64,000 nt of DNA. Source: Chelativorans sp. Marseille-P2723 (GTDB taxonomy: Bacteria > Pseudomonadota > Alphaproteobacteria > Rhizobiales > Rhizobiaceae). The notes beneath the pieces were generated by a model, which was not told the DNA's origin, searched no databases, and saw only the letters and a list, made by a program, of their open reading frames with translations. Position numbers and translations under genes: made by a program. Within the stretch, counting starts at the first letter, position 1, and each line of letters starts with the position of its first letter. Positions 54,715-62,764 of this stretch are shown here, piece after piece. The stretch lies in the NCBI RefSeq assembly GCF_902809845.1, contig NZ_CADDWI010000013.1, forward strand, positions 248,001 to 312,000. The letters are read 5' to 3'.

Positions 54715-56190
54715 CTAGAGCTTATGGTTCACCAGCTTGATCGTGGTGAAGGCTTCAAGTCCCTCTGAACCTCCTTCCCGGCCAAAGCCGCTTTCCTTCA
54801 CGCCGCCGAAGGGCGTTTCCGGAAGCGATGCCACAAAGTGATTGATCGAGAGGCTGCCGCATTCAAGGGAACGCTGGAGCTTGTCAATATAGATTGATGA
54901 GTTCGAAAAGGCGTAGGCCGTGAGTCCAAACGACGTTGCATTCGCCTTCGCGATCGCATCTTCAAGATCCGTGAAGGGGCTGATCAGTGCGAGTGGACCA
55001 AACGGTTCAACTCGCATCGCACGCGCGTTGTCCGGCACGTCCGCGATTGTTGTCAGCGGGTAGAAATAACCGGGTGCGCGCAAGCGCCTGCCGCCAGTCA
55101 ATAAGCGACCGCCTTGGGCAATGGCGTCCTCCGTAAGCTTCTCGATTGCTTCCAGGCGCCGCACGTTTGCCAGAGGTCCCATCTCAACATGCGGATCCAT
55201 TCCGTTGCCGAGCGAAATAGATTTAGCACGTTGAGCAAATTCGGTGATAAACTTATCATAGATTGAAGTGTGCACGTAAAAGCGAGTCGGCGACGTGCAT
55301 ACTTGGCCGGCGTTGCGCATCTTGGCAGTAACCGAAGCCTCAGCCGCGGCACAAGGATCCACATCATCACAGATAATGGTGGGCGAATGCCCCCCTAACT
55401 CCATAACGGTTGGCTTAAGATGGGCCCCGGCCATCGACGCAAGCGTTCGGCCCACTGGTACCGAACCTGTCAACGTCACCAGTCGTACAATTGGGCTCGG
55501 AATGAGATGACCGGAAACGTGGCTAGGCTCACCAAAGACGATATTGATGACTCCATCCGGTACGCCAGCCTCCTGCATGCACTGCGCCAAGAAGAATGCA
55601 CCGGAGGGCGTTTCTTCGGCCGGCTTTAAGATGATGGCGCACCCTGCTGCCAATGCGCCCCCAATCTTGCGAGCGGGCGTGTTGAACGGAAAATTCCACG
55701 GTGTGAATGCTGCCACGACACCGACCGGTTCGCGGACTACGGATACCCGATGGCCTGAATCCGAAGGGATGATTCGACCGTAAAGCCGTCGTCCCTCCGA
55801 AGCATCCCACTCGATGAGGTTGCAAGCGCGGAGAACCTCGGCCTGAGCTTCGACATACGGTTTGCCTTGCTCCAACGTCATTGCCGTAGCGATCGTACCA
55901 ACTCGTGTCCGAATGATAGCGCATGCGCGGAGCAATACCTCCTCCCGTATAGAGGGAGCAGTGTCTCGCCACACCTTCGAACCATGGTTGGCGGCTTGCA
56001 AAGCGTCGTCAAGATCCTCTGCGGATGCACTCGGCAGGATCCCCAGCGGAGTTTCATCAGCAGGATTCACAATTTCCATGCTACTCGGGCGATCGCGCCA
56101 CTCGCCGCCGATCAGCATCCTGATCGTTGGGTAGTCGGCTTCTGTCCGACGTTTCGTCATATTAACTTGTGCCACCCTAGTCCTCGACAT
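54715..56190 (-). CDS. NAD(P)-dependent aldehyde dehydrogenase, SSADH-like
   Basis: 491 residues. FTPWNFPFNTPARKIGGALA (Asn in catalysis), IILKPAEETPSGAFFLAQCM, ELGGHSPTII (general-base Glu), NAGQVCTSPTRFYVHTSIYD (nucleophilic Cys about residue 292), PFGPLALISPF, and TPFGGVKESGFGREGGSEGL. Closest in layout to succinate-semialdehyde and related omega-semialdehyde dehydrogenases. Would oxidise an aldehyde intermediate to an acid. Overlaps the end of the OB-fold gene by 14 bases; ATG choice among three nearby is uncertain. Confidence 0.92.
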   Translation of the reverse strand: MSRTRVAQVNMTKRRTEADYPTIRMLIGGEWRDRPSSMEIVNPADETPLGILPSASAEDLDDALQAANHGSKVWRDTAPSIREEVLLRACAIIRTRVGTIATAMTLEQGKPYVEAQAEVLRACNLIEWDASEGRRLYGRIIPSDSGHRVSVVREPVGVVAAFTPWNFPFNTPARKIGGALAAGCAIILKPAEETPSGAFFLAQCMQEAGVPDGVINIVFGEPSHVSGHLIPSPIVRLVTLTGSVPVGRTLASMAGAHLKPTVMELGGHSPTIICDDVDPCAAAEASVTAKMRNAGQVCTSPTRFYVHTSIYDKFITEFAQRAKSISLGNGMDPHVEMGPLANVRRLEAIEKLTEDAIAQGGRLLTGGRRLRAPGYFYPLTTIADVPDNARAMRVEPFGPLALISPFTDLEDAIAKANATSFGLTAYAFSNSSIYIDKLQRSLECGSLSINHFVASLPETPFGGVKESGFGREGGSEGLEAFTTIKLVNHKL

Positions 56191-56596
56191 TGCGATGATC
56201 ATCTCCAGCTAGCTTGACCCTCGGCACTAGCCCATGGTTGGAGTGACGTTCGAAGCACAATTCGACACTTCGCCCAATCCAAGATCCCATCGGCTTCTTG
56301 CCTGTTAGATTCGTTACTATCATCGGCCCCTCCTCCAGCTTCACGGCAACCACGTTATAGGGTGCCGGATAATCGTCGAAGTAGGTGCGATGGAATACAA
56401 CCCAGGACAGGATCTGACCGCGGCCTGAAACTGGTTTCCATTTATGCTCCGGAGACGCGCAGCGATGACAGGTCGGGCCAGGCGGATAGCGAAAGCTACG
56501 GCAGTTGCAGCATTGTTGGAGACGCAAAACACCTGAAGCTAGCGTTTCCCACATAGGATCGTCGTAGATCGTCCTGATGGCGCGCGACTGGCCCAT
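56177..56596 (-). CDS. OB-fold/zinc-ribbon (DUF35) protein, thiolase partner
   Basis: 139 residues. A rubredoxin-like zinc ribbon with CCNCRSFRYPPGPTCHRCAS (four Cys at about 36-54), followed by an OB-fold (GRGQILSWVVFHRTYF, YNVVAVKLEEGPMIVTNLTG). DUF35 proteins form complexes with thiolase-like proteins and stabilise or channel acyl-CoA. The ATG at MGQSRAIRT follows GGGAG and lies just after the thiolase stop, so the two are coupled. Confidence 0.9.
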   Translation of the reverse strand: MGQSRAIRTIYDDPMWETLASGVLRLQQCCNCRSFRYPPGPTCHRCASPEHKWKPVSGRGQILSWVVFHRTYFDDYPAPYNVVAVKLEEGPMIVTNLTGKKPMGSWIGRSVELCFERHSNHGLVPRVKLAGDDHRNVED

Positions 56597-56598
56597 TT

Positions 56599-57786
56599 TC
56601 AGTCTCCCGGTCCATAAACGATCGACACGCACTTGCCCGCAACATCGGCGCTGTAGTGAACGAACCTGCAGCCTTCAACCTGCCGTGCGCCGCACGCCCC
56701 GCGTATCTGCCGTATCGCCTCGACCTGATGGTTCCATCCTTGCATGTAACTTTCTGCAAGATGTCCGCCGCTCGTATTGACCGGACGCGACGACGAGAGT
56801 CCAATTCCTTGCTCGGTGAGGTAACGCGCGATATCGCCACGCCGACAGTAGCCGTAGCCCTCTAGTGCGAGGGGAACATGGAGCGAGAAACTATCGTAGA
56901 TTTGGATGACATCTATATCGGACGGCCCGACCCCCGCCATATCGAAACTGGCGGCTGCCGCCTTCCTCTGACCCTCGTAGTAGAAGTCAGTGAGCCTGCC
57001 CTGCAGGCTGCTGGCATCTGTATTAAGGTCACTGCGACCGATGCCGTGTACATGGACTGCCTTGTTGCCTACGCGGCGCGCCCTCTCGGCAGACGTTATG
57101 ATCAGCGCAACGCCGCCGTCGTTGATCAGGCAATAGTCGGGCCGGCGCAGGGGCTCGCAGACATAAGGTTGAGCCATATACTCTTCGACGGTCAGCGGAT
57201 TCCTGAGCAGAGCGTTCGGGTTCAACATTGCCGACGCGCGAAGCGCAACCGACACTTGGGCCAGACCGGCTTCGGTAAGTCCCCCGAGCGCCTCATACCT
57301 ACGGGCCATCAGGGCGTATATCGCTCCTTGTGACGTCATCCCCCATGGCGCGTGATACGCATAGGCCAGGTAGTTGGTCGCGCTGGCCGCGTTCTGTCCG
57401 CCGTACTCCACCTTTGCGGATCTTTGGTCATTGCCGTAGACGAGCGCGATCGTTTCCGCCATGCCAGTGGCGATGGCCATGCAAGCCTGTAGAATAGCTC
57501 CGCCTGAATCCGCTTGGCCGCTCCATGAAGGGTTGATTCCGAGGATCTCTCCCATCCGTTCGTAGGGAACTGTCGGTCCGACGATTAGCCCATCGATATC
57601 GTTCTGGCTCAAACCGGCATCGGCGAGCGCGTCAAGAAAAGCCAGTGCAGCATAACCGATACCGGTGTGCGGCTTCTCGCCCCTCTTCGTCCGCTCAGCA
57701 TCTCCGACCCAGTTGGTATGGCCTACGCCGATTATCGCCGCCGCCCTATGGAGAATACCACGGCTAAGAGCCCCCTCGACTGACAT
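56599..57786 (-). CDS. Thiolase-like protein lacking the catalytic Cys
   Basis: 395 residues, thiolase fold of the SCP2/DUF35-partner group: AAIIGVGHTNWVGDAERTKR, ALADAGLSQNDIDGLIVGPT, GGAILQACMAIATGMAETIA, DYCLINDGGVALIITSAERA, GPSDIDVIQIYDSFSLHVPL and NTSGGHLAESYMQGWNHQVE. The position that holds the acyl-accepting Cys in true thiolases is in the SGG of DSGGAILQ here, while the GGH histidine motif is kept. It may need its OB-fold partner or act in aldol/hydrolytic chemistry. Confidence 0.88.
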   Translation of the reverse strand: MSVEGALSRGILHRAAAIIGVGHTNWVGDAERTKRGEKPHTGIGYAALAFLDALADAGLSQNDIDGLIVGPTVPYERMGEILGINPSWSGQADSGGAILQACMAIATGMAETIALVYGNDQRSAKVEYGGQNAASATNYLAYAYHAPWGMTSQGAIYALMARRYEALGGLTEAGLAQVSVALRASAMLNPNALLRNPLTVEEYMAQPYVCEPLRRPDYCLINDGGVALIITSAERARRVGNKAVHVHGIGRSDLNTDASSLQGRLTDFYYEGQRKAAAASFDMAGVGPSDIDVIQIYDSFSLHVPLALEGYGYCRRGDIARYLTEQGIGLSSSRPVNTSGGHLAESYMQGWNHQVEAIRQIRGACGARQVEGCRFVHYSADVAGKCVSIVYGPGD

Positions 57787-57789
57787 TTG

Positions 57790-58566
57790 CTAGCGTCCCT
57801 GGAAGTTCGGCTTCCGCTTTTCCTGAAACGCTTGTCGCCCCTCTAACCTGTCGTGAGTGTCACGCATCAAGCCATACATATATTTGTCCATCTCCAAAGC
57901 ATGCGCGAGCGGCATGTCGAGACCCATCATGATCCCACGCTTCAGGGCACGCACCGAGAGCGGCGCATTCCGCCGGATGCGGTCGGCGATACGTCTCGCT
58001 TCTGTCAGGAGTTCCTCATGCGGTACCACCCGGCTGACAAACCCCATGCGTAAGGCTTCATGCGCATCGATGATTTCGGCACCGAGGATCATCAGCATGG
58101 CGTCGCTCTTGCCGATACTGCGCGGAAGCCGCTGAACTCCACCCGAACCCGGTACGCTGCCTACCTTTGCTTCTGTGATGCCAAATTTTGCGTTTTTTGA
58201 TGCGATGCAGATGTCGCAGGCCAGCGCGAGTTCCATGCCTCCGCCAACGGCGTAGCCGTTCACTGCCGCAATGATGGGCTTGTCGATGCCAAATTTGTGC
58301 AGAAACGTGCCGGGATTGTCATGTATCAAGAGGAGCTCGGCAAAACTTTCCTGAGGTGGAGGAGTGTTCTTTAGATCAGATCCTGTGGAAAATGCCTTAT
58401 CTCCAGCACCAGTCACAATCACGACGCGAACCGCATCGTTGCGCTCAAGTTCTGGCCAGATTTCGAACCAGCGTTGTCGCATTGCGCCATCTATCGAATT
58501 CATCGCCTCCGGACGATTGAAGGTGACGGTAGCCACTTCGTTCGTTATGTCGACGTCGATCCCCAT
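57790..58566 (-). CDS. Enoyl-CoA hydratase/isomerase family protein
   Basis: 258 residues, crotonase fold. ATVTFNRPEAMNSIDGAMRQ, VVIVTGAGDKAFSTGSDLKN (oxyanion-hole loop), KPIIAAVNGYAVGGGMELAL, KFGITEAKVGSVPGSGGVQR (one catalytic Glu in ITEAKVG; the second position is Gly/Ser-rich) and ALRMGFVSRVVPHEEL. Acts on an alpha,beta-unsaturated acyl-CoA in a beta-oxidation-like sequence. Three bases after the thiolase gene's upstream end; part of the same operon. Confidence 0.92.
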   Translation of the reverse strand: MGIDVDITNEVATVTFNRPEAMNSIDGAMRQRWFEIWPELERNDAVRVVIVTGAGDKAFSTGSDLKNTPPPQESFAELLLIHDNPGTFLHKFGIDKPIIAAVNGYAVGGGMELALACDICIASKNAKFGITEAKVGSVPGSGGVQRLPRSIGKSDAMLMILGAEIIDAHEALRMGFVSRVVPHEELLTEARRIADRIRRNAPLSVRALKRGIMMGLDMPLAHALEMDKYMYGLMRDTHDRLEGRQAFQEKRKPNFQGR

Positions 58567-58581
58567 TTGGTACCCCTTCCC

Positions 58582-59802
58582 TTACTCGAAAGCACCTTTC
58601 GCCCGGTAAGTTTCGAACTCACCGGCGGATATTCCAAGAACTTCACGGCACACATGCTCCGTATGTTCTCCCAGGAGTGGTGCAGGCGAGAACAGCTTGG
58701 CGGGCGTTCGAGTGAGCCGGTAGGGCACATTGCCATAGATGGAGTCCTTCATCTCGGGGTGTGACAGCCGAACCCATCGGCCGCGATGTGCGAGTTGCGG
58801 GTCGTTCTCAACAAGGTCCCGGGCGTCTTGGACAACGCCAGCAGCTATGCCTGCATCCTGGAGGTCACGCATGAGCGCATAGCGGTCAAGTAGCCCCGAA
58901 CGGGCACCAATCCATGCGTCTAACTTCGCCCGTTCGGCCCTCCTGCAATCCGCATTGGCCCATCGCCGAGGAGCCCGTCCACCCAAACATTCAGAAAGTC
59001 GCGCCCACTCCGCATCGCTAGCACACGCAATAGCGATCCAACGGTCGTTTCCAGCGCATGGGTACACGCCGTGTGGGCACATCGTGGGATCGTCGTTGCC
59101 CATGCGTTCCACAACGACTCCGTCCACAGCGTACTGCAGCATATGTGGCGCGAGTAACGCTACCATTGGTTCGGTCTGCGCCAGATCGATGAACTGTCCC
59201 TTTCCCGTGCGATTGCGATGGATCAGCGCGGCCATCACCGCGAACGCTGCATGGCAAGGGTTTGGAACGTGGTCTGGATAGTTCGTGTTCGATCCTGCCG
59301 GAGGCCGATCCACCGGACCGGCTAACGATTGCAGGCCTGATAACGCGCCAATCGTTAGTCCAAAACCCACCGAATGCGCATCAGGGCCTGCGCTGCCCTG
59401 CATCGACATAGATAGGTAGATAATATCGGACTTAAGCTTTCTCACGTAGTCATAGCCAAGACCCAACCGATCCATGACCCGAGGTCTGAAGTTGTTGGCG
59501 ACGACATCGCTGATAGCCACCAAGCGACGAGCAAGGTCGAGGCCGGCCGGCGTCTTTACATTGAGGCATATGCTGAGCTTACTGGAATTGCGGTCAGCAA
59601 AATAGCCGCTGCGGTTGACGCCCGGTAGATCGTCGCGAAATGGGGGGGTCATCCGAAGGGTATCGAGGTGCGTGGCGGTTTCGATCTTTATGACTTCTGC
59701 GCCGCAGTCCGCGAGCAGCTTGGTCGTGAATGACCCAGCGCCGATCCAAGTGAAATCGGCAACACGAACCCCCTTCAGCGGCGGATTGCCTCCTCTAGTC
59801 AT
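58582..59802 (-). CDS. CaiB/BaiF CoA-transferase, non-canonical subunit
   Basis: 406 residues, class III CoA-transferase fold: LKGVRVADFTWIGAGSFTTK, KIETATHLDTLRMTPPFRDD, LSICLNVKTPAGLDLARRLV, VVANNFRPRVMDRLGLGYDY and SMQGSAGPDAHSVGFGLTIG. The canonical catalytic Asp (GYD) reads GFG here, so this chain may be inactive alone. Start overlaps the stop of the second CoA-transferase gene by 4 bases, suggesting a heteromeric enzyme as in BbsEF. Confidence 0.9.
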   Translation of the reverse strand: MTRGGNPPLKGVRVADFTWIGAGSFTTKLLADCGAEVIKIETATHLDTLRMTPPFRDDLPGVNRSGYFADRNSSKLSICLNVKTPAGLDLARRLVAISDVVANNFRPRVMDRLGLGYDYVRKLKSDIIYLSMSMQGSAGPDAHSVGFGLTIGALSGLQSLAGPVDRPPAGSNTNYPDHVPNPCHAAFAVMAALIHRNRTGKGQFIDLAQTEPMVALLAPHMLQYAVDGVVVERMGNDDPTMCPHGVYPCAGNDRWIAIACASDAEWARLSECLGGRAPRRWANADCRRAERAKLDAWIGARSGLLDRYALMRDLQDAGIAAGVVQDARDLVENDPQLAHRGRWVRLSHPEMKDSIYGNVPYRLTRTPAKLFSPAPLLGEHTEHVCREVLGISAGEFETYRAKGAFE

Positions 59803-60980
59803 GACGCCGCTCGTCGCTGCGTCTGGTAATCGAGGCCGGCATCATTGAGTTCCGGCGCTGCGGACACCTGCCCAGGAGTTTCTGACATGATGAACGGCAC
59901 TCCAGGGATCCTGAAGGTTCCTCCGGCGATGTCGACCTGCTGGAAGAAACCGCGGTAGGCCATCTGCCGATTCTCCGCGATGTCCCGGGGCGAGGAGACG
60001 GGGCAGACGGGCACCTGGCGATCGCGCCCTTGCTGATATATCTCGGCCTTGGTCCTCTTCCTCACAAACGGCGCGAAGATCGCGTTGAATTCTGCCTTAG
60101 CCTCCTCGCTGCTCATGAACGACAGGTCGGTCCAACGATCGTCAGCCAGTGCAGAGGCACCGGGTTCGCCTTCGTCTGCGAGCCAGGTAACAATGTTCGC
60201 CCAGAATCGTCGCGCGGCCATGCCACCGGCGAAAAGATAAACATATCCGTCAGCTACCTCGAACAGTCCCGTACCCGCGTGCCTTTGTGATCCCGCGAAG
60301 CGTTTGCGCACGCTTCCCGTAAGATCAAACGTTTGCACAGCGTTCTCCGTCGCCATCGTCACGCATTCCTGCATAGAAACGTCGACGTGCTGCCCCAGCT
60401 TGTCGCGCTGTGCCGCGAAGAGCGCCATCATCGCGCCAACTGCAAGAAACATGCTGCCAATAGCGATGGCCTGCCTCTGAGGTAGTTGATGAGGCGGAAG
60501 GTCAGGATAACCCACCATCGTCAGGAAGCCGCCTAGTGCAAGCACCGTGAGGTCGCTAGCAGCGTAGTTCGCATACGGTCCGGTTCGGCCGAAGGGCGTA
60601 AGTGTGGCCAGCACGACCTGTGGGTTGAGCACCGCCAACGCGTCGATGGAGAGGCCTCGGCGGCCAGCAACGTCATTGGGCCAATCTTCGATGATAAGAT
60701 CGGCCTCCCGAACTAAGCATTCGAAATCGTGCCAACCATCCGGGCTGTCCAAATCAATGACCCGGCTCCGCTTTCCCGTGTTGAAGGATTCGAACGCCGC
60801 ACTTCGGCGACCAGGGATCCGGTCCAAGAACGGCGGCCGATGGCGCAGCGCGGAACCACCAGGCTTCTCAATCAAGAGCACCTCTGCACCGAGATCTGCG
60901 AAGAGCTTTCCCGCGTAGTGACTATACTCATCCGAGAGATCGAGGACACGAATTCCTTCAAGCGCCTGTGTTGGCTCCAT
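59799..60980 (-). CDS. CaiB/BaiF CoA-transferase, Asp-containing subunit
   Basis: 393 residues. LEGIRVLDLSDEYSHYAGKL, AEVLLIEKPGGSALRHRPPF, VIDLDSPDGWHDFECLVREA, LIIEDWPNDVAGRRGLSIDA and TLTPFGRTGPYANYAASDLT, where the Asp of AASD aligns with the catalytic Asp of class III CoA-transferases. Transfers CoA between acids without ATP. First gene of the minus-strand operon, with the LysR gene divergent 231 bases away. Confidence 0.9.
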   Translation of the reverse strand: MEPTQALEGIRVLDLSDEYSHYAGKLFADLGAEVLLIEKPGGSALRHRPPFLDRIPGRRSAAFESFNTGKRSRVIDLDSPDGWHDFECLVREADLIIEDWPNDVAGRRGLSIDALAVLNPQVVLATLTPFGRTGPYANYAASDLTVLALGGFLTMVGYPDLPPHQLPQRQAIAIGSMFLAVGAMMALFAAQRDKLGQHVDVSMQECVTMATENAVQTFDLTGSVRKRFAGSQRHAGTGLFEVADGYVYLFAGGMAARRFWANIVTWLADEGEPGASALADDRWTDLSFMSSEEAKAEFNAIFAPFVRKRTKAEIYQQGRDRQVPVCPVSSPRDIAENRQMAYRGFFQQVDIAGGTFRIPGVPFIMSETPGQVSAAPELNDAGLDYQTQRRAAS

Positions 60981-61098
60981 TCAATCTCTCCCGAAACATC
61001 GCGGCACTCTCGATGGGCCGACTGTGTCGTTCGTTGGGTACCCTCAGCTAGCTCAGCCTAGCCACCGGATACCATCTTGTCGCGTGATGGAGGCGAAC

Positions 61099-61128
61099 AA
61101 TCAAATAGCGTTTCCGCTCTTGATTATA
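61099..61128 (-). promoter_or_regulatory. Candidate LysR-type operator and -10 of the catabolic operon
   Basis: AATCAA at 61099-61104 and TTGATT at 61120-61125 form a dyad with 15 bases between, in the intergenic region shared by the LysR gene and the CoA-transferase operon. On the minus strand TATAAT (61128-61123) overlaps it, with no good -35, as expected of an activator-dependent promoter. Inference from pattern and position. Confidence 0.4.
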
Positions 61129-61211
61129 ACCTTCGTTGATGATCCGATGGACACGCTCATAAGGGTGAACAGACCCGAGATCGTGTCCTGGGGCTGATTG
61201 CAGGAAAGCTT

Positions 61212-62135
61212 ATGAAAATGAAGATCCATCAATTGCACTCGCTGGTTGCGATTGTTCAGAACGGCCTGAACGTGACCCGCACGGCTCGGCACATGAACAT
61301 CTCACAACCAGCATTGACAAAGCACATCCAACTGCTGGAGCTCCAGTTAGGCGTAAGTCTTTTCGTCCGCAGTAAGCGTCGCCTTGTCGACCTCACTCCT
61401 CCGGGGAAAGAATTGTTTGCCCATGCGAGCAAGGTGCTTACGGCAATGGACGACTTCGCGCGAGCTGCAACTAAGCTGTCGCGCCAGACAGAACAATTGT
61501 CTATTGCTGCATCACCGACGCCGGCTGGTGGGCTTCTCCTTTCAGCGGCGCGTTCTTTTCGTAACCTCTATCCAGGCATTAACCTTAACATCCGTCAAGG
61601 AAGCATGGAGCGTAGTATCGAATTGCTTAAAAGTGGTGAAGTTGATCTGTGCCTTTCAAGCGTACCGCAAGTGTTAGACGAAGATGATCTTATTTTCCTT
61701 GAGTGCTATAAGGCGCAATGGATCGTTGTCTTCTTGAAAGACCATCATTTCGAGGGTCGCGATTTTGTTAACCTAGTAGACTTGGCTAACCTGCCGCTCA
61801 TCACCTATTCAGAAGGATATTCGTCCCGCGCCAAGATCATGAATGCATTCACGAGCGTTGCTTTACGCCCCAATATCGTTTTTGACGCGAGTGATATCGA
61901 AGCAATGAAGAAATATGTCCGATCTGGACTCGGTATCGCAATTGTAAACGACGGGACGCTTGACTCCGTCGACCGGGAAACACTTACAGCGCTCCCACTT
62001 CAAGATGCTATCCCGCCGACTACTATACACCTTGGCGTCAGGCGGGATGCGATATTAGGGAAATCAGCCTACCACCTCATCAGCCTTCTCAAACCATCGC
62101 TCGATAAGTCGGTTCAAGCGCGTTTGGAGCGATAA
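61212..62135 (+). CDS. LysR family transcriptional regulator
   Basis: 307 residues. N-terminal winged helix: MKIHQLHSLVAIVQNGLNVT, ARHMNISQPALTKHIQLLEL, FVRSKRRLVDLTPPGKELFA. C-terminal inducer domain with SIAASPTPAGGLLLSAARSF, LNIRQGSMERSIELLKSGEV and KYVRSGLGIAIVNDGTLDSV, closest to the CysB/Cbl subgroup in layout. AGGAAAG precedes the ATG. Divergent from the catabolic operon, so it most likely controls it. The gene is AT-richer than the core genes. Confidence 0.92.
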   Translation: MKMKIHQLHSLVAIVQNGLNVTRTARHMNISQPALTKHIQLLELQLGVSLFVRSKRRLVDLTPPGKELFAHASKVLTAMDDFARAATKLSRQTEQLSIAASPTPAGGLLLSAARSFRNLYPGINLNIRQGSMERSIELLKSGEVDLCLSSVPQVLDEDDLIFLECYKAQWIVVFLKDHHFEGRDFVNLVDLANLPLITYSEGYSSRAKIMNAFTSVALRPNIVFDASDIEAMKKYVRSGLGIAIVNDGTLDSVDRETLTALPLQDAIPPTTIHLGVRRDAILGKSAYHLISLLKPSLDKSVQARLER

Positions 62136-62764
62136 CCCAGAACCCTCGTTTCAGATTCCGATGAATTGGTTATGGCCTCCTCGTACGCGTGATCAGATCA
62201 AGTGTCGGGTTGATGGCACTGCCTTGACGGCACAGCAATGGACGAACTCCTTCAACTTGAAGCACAAGCTGAAGAGCATTTACGAGAGGATATCGCGGCT
62301 TGCCTCTTCATCGAAGACGAAAATGCTGACTCCCTCAAATGGAGAAGGTTCGACCGTAGTCACTTTCCCTCCGCCATTATCCGATAGCAAACTCCCAACA
62401 GCCCGATTTGGGCGCCGAAATTCCTTTTGATTTCAAAGCGGGTTAGCGGTTTCGACCGAACCTCTGAGACTGCCGCACAGCCGATTTTGAGTCTCTGAAT
62501 GGCTTTCGTCTCAAACCATGCGAACCTCGCGCGATTTGGTTCGGTCTAAAATTTCACCATGATTCCAATGCGTTGCGGTTTCTGAGCTGCGCCCGAATTG
62601 TAACTGGTGCTGCCACCAGTCGACCTGAACAGAGACACCCGAGATGGGCGTTTTTCAGCGAAAGTACGCGGCACATCGAATATCGATGTCGATTGTATCT
62701 TCCATGTGGGCCTGCGGAACAAAATCCCGCTATAAGCCTTGCCTGCCGTCGGAAAGGACTCTGT
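62136..62764. other. Intergenic stretch before mgtE
   Basis: About 630 bases. Contains a small open frame of 49 residues (62238-62387, MDELLQLEAQAEEHLREDIA) with acidic, helix-like character but no recognised family, and an inverted repeat further on. It may mark the right end of the acquired region. No riboswitch was recognised before mgtE. Confidence 0.4.
62454..62547. repeat. Inverted repeat with 76-base interior
   Basis: GACCGAACC at 62454-62462 and its perfect reverse complement GGTTCGGTC at 62539-62547. Inside lies a second dyad, GAGACT and AGTCTC near 62465-62495. The whole could fold as a branched RNA or be the ends of a small mobile or MITE-like sequence. No second copy is seen in the window. 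Confidence 0.45.
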
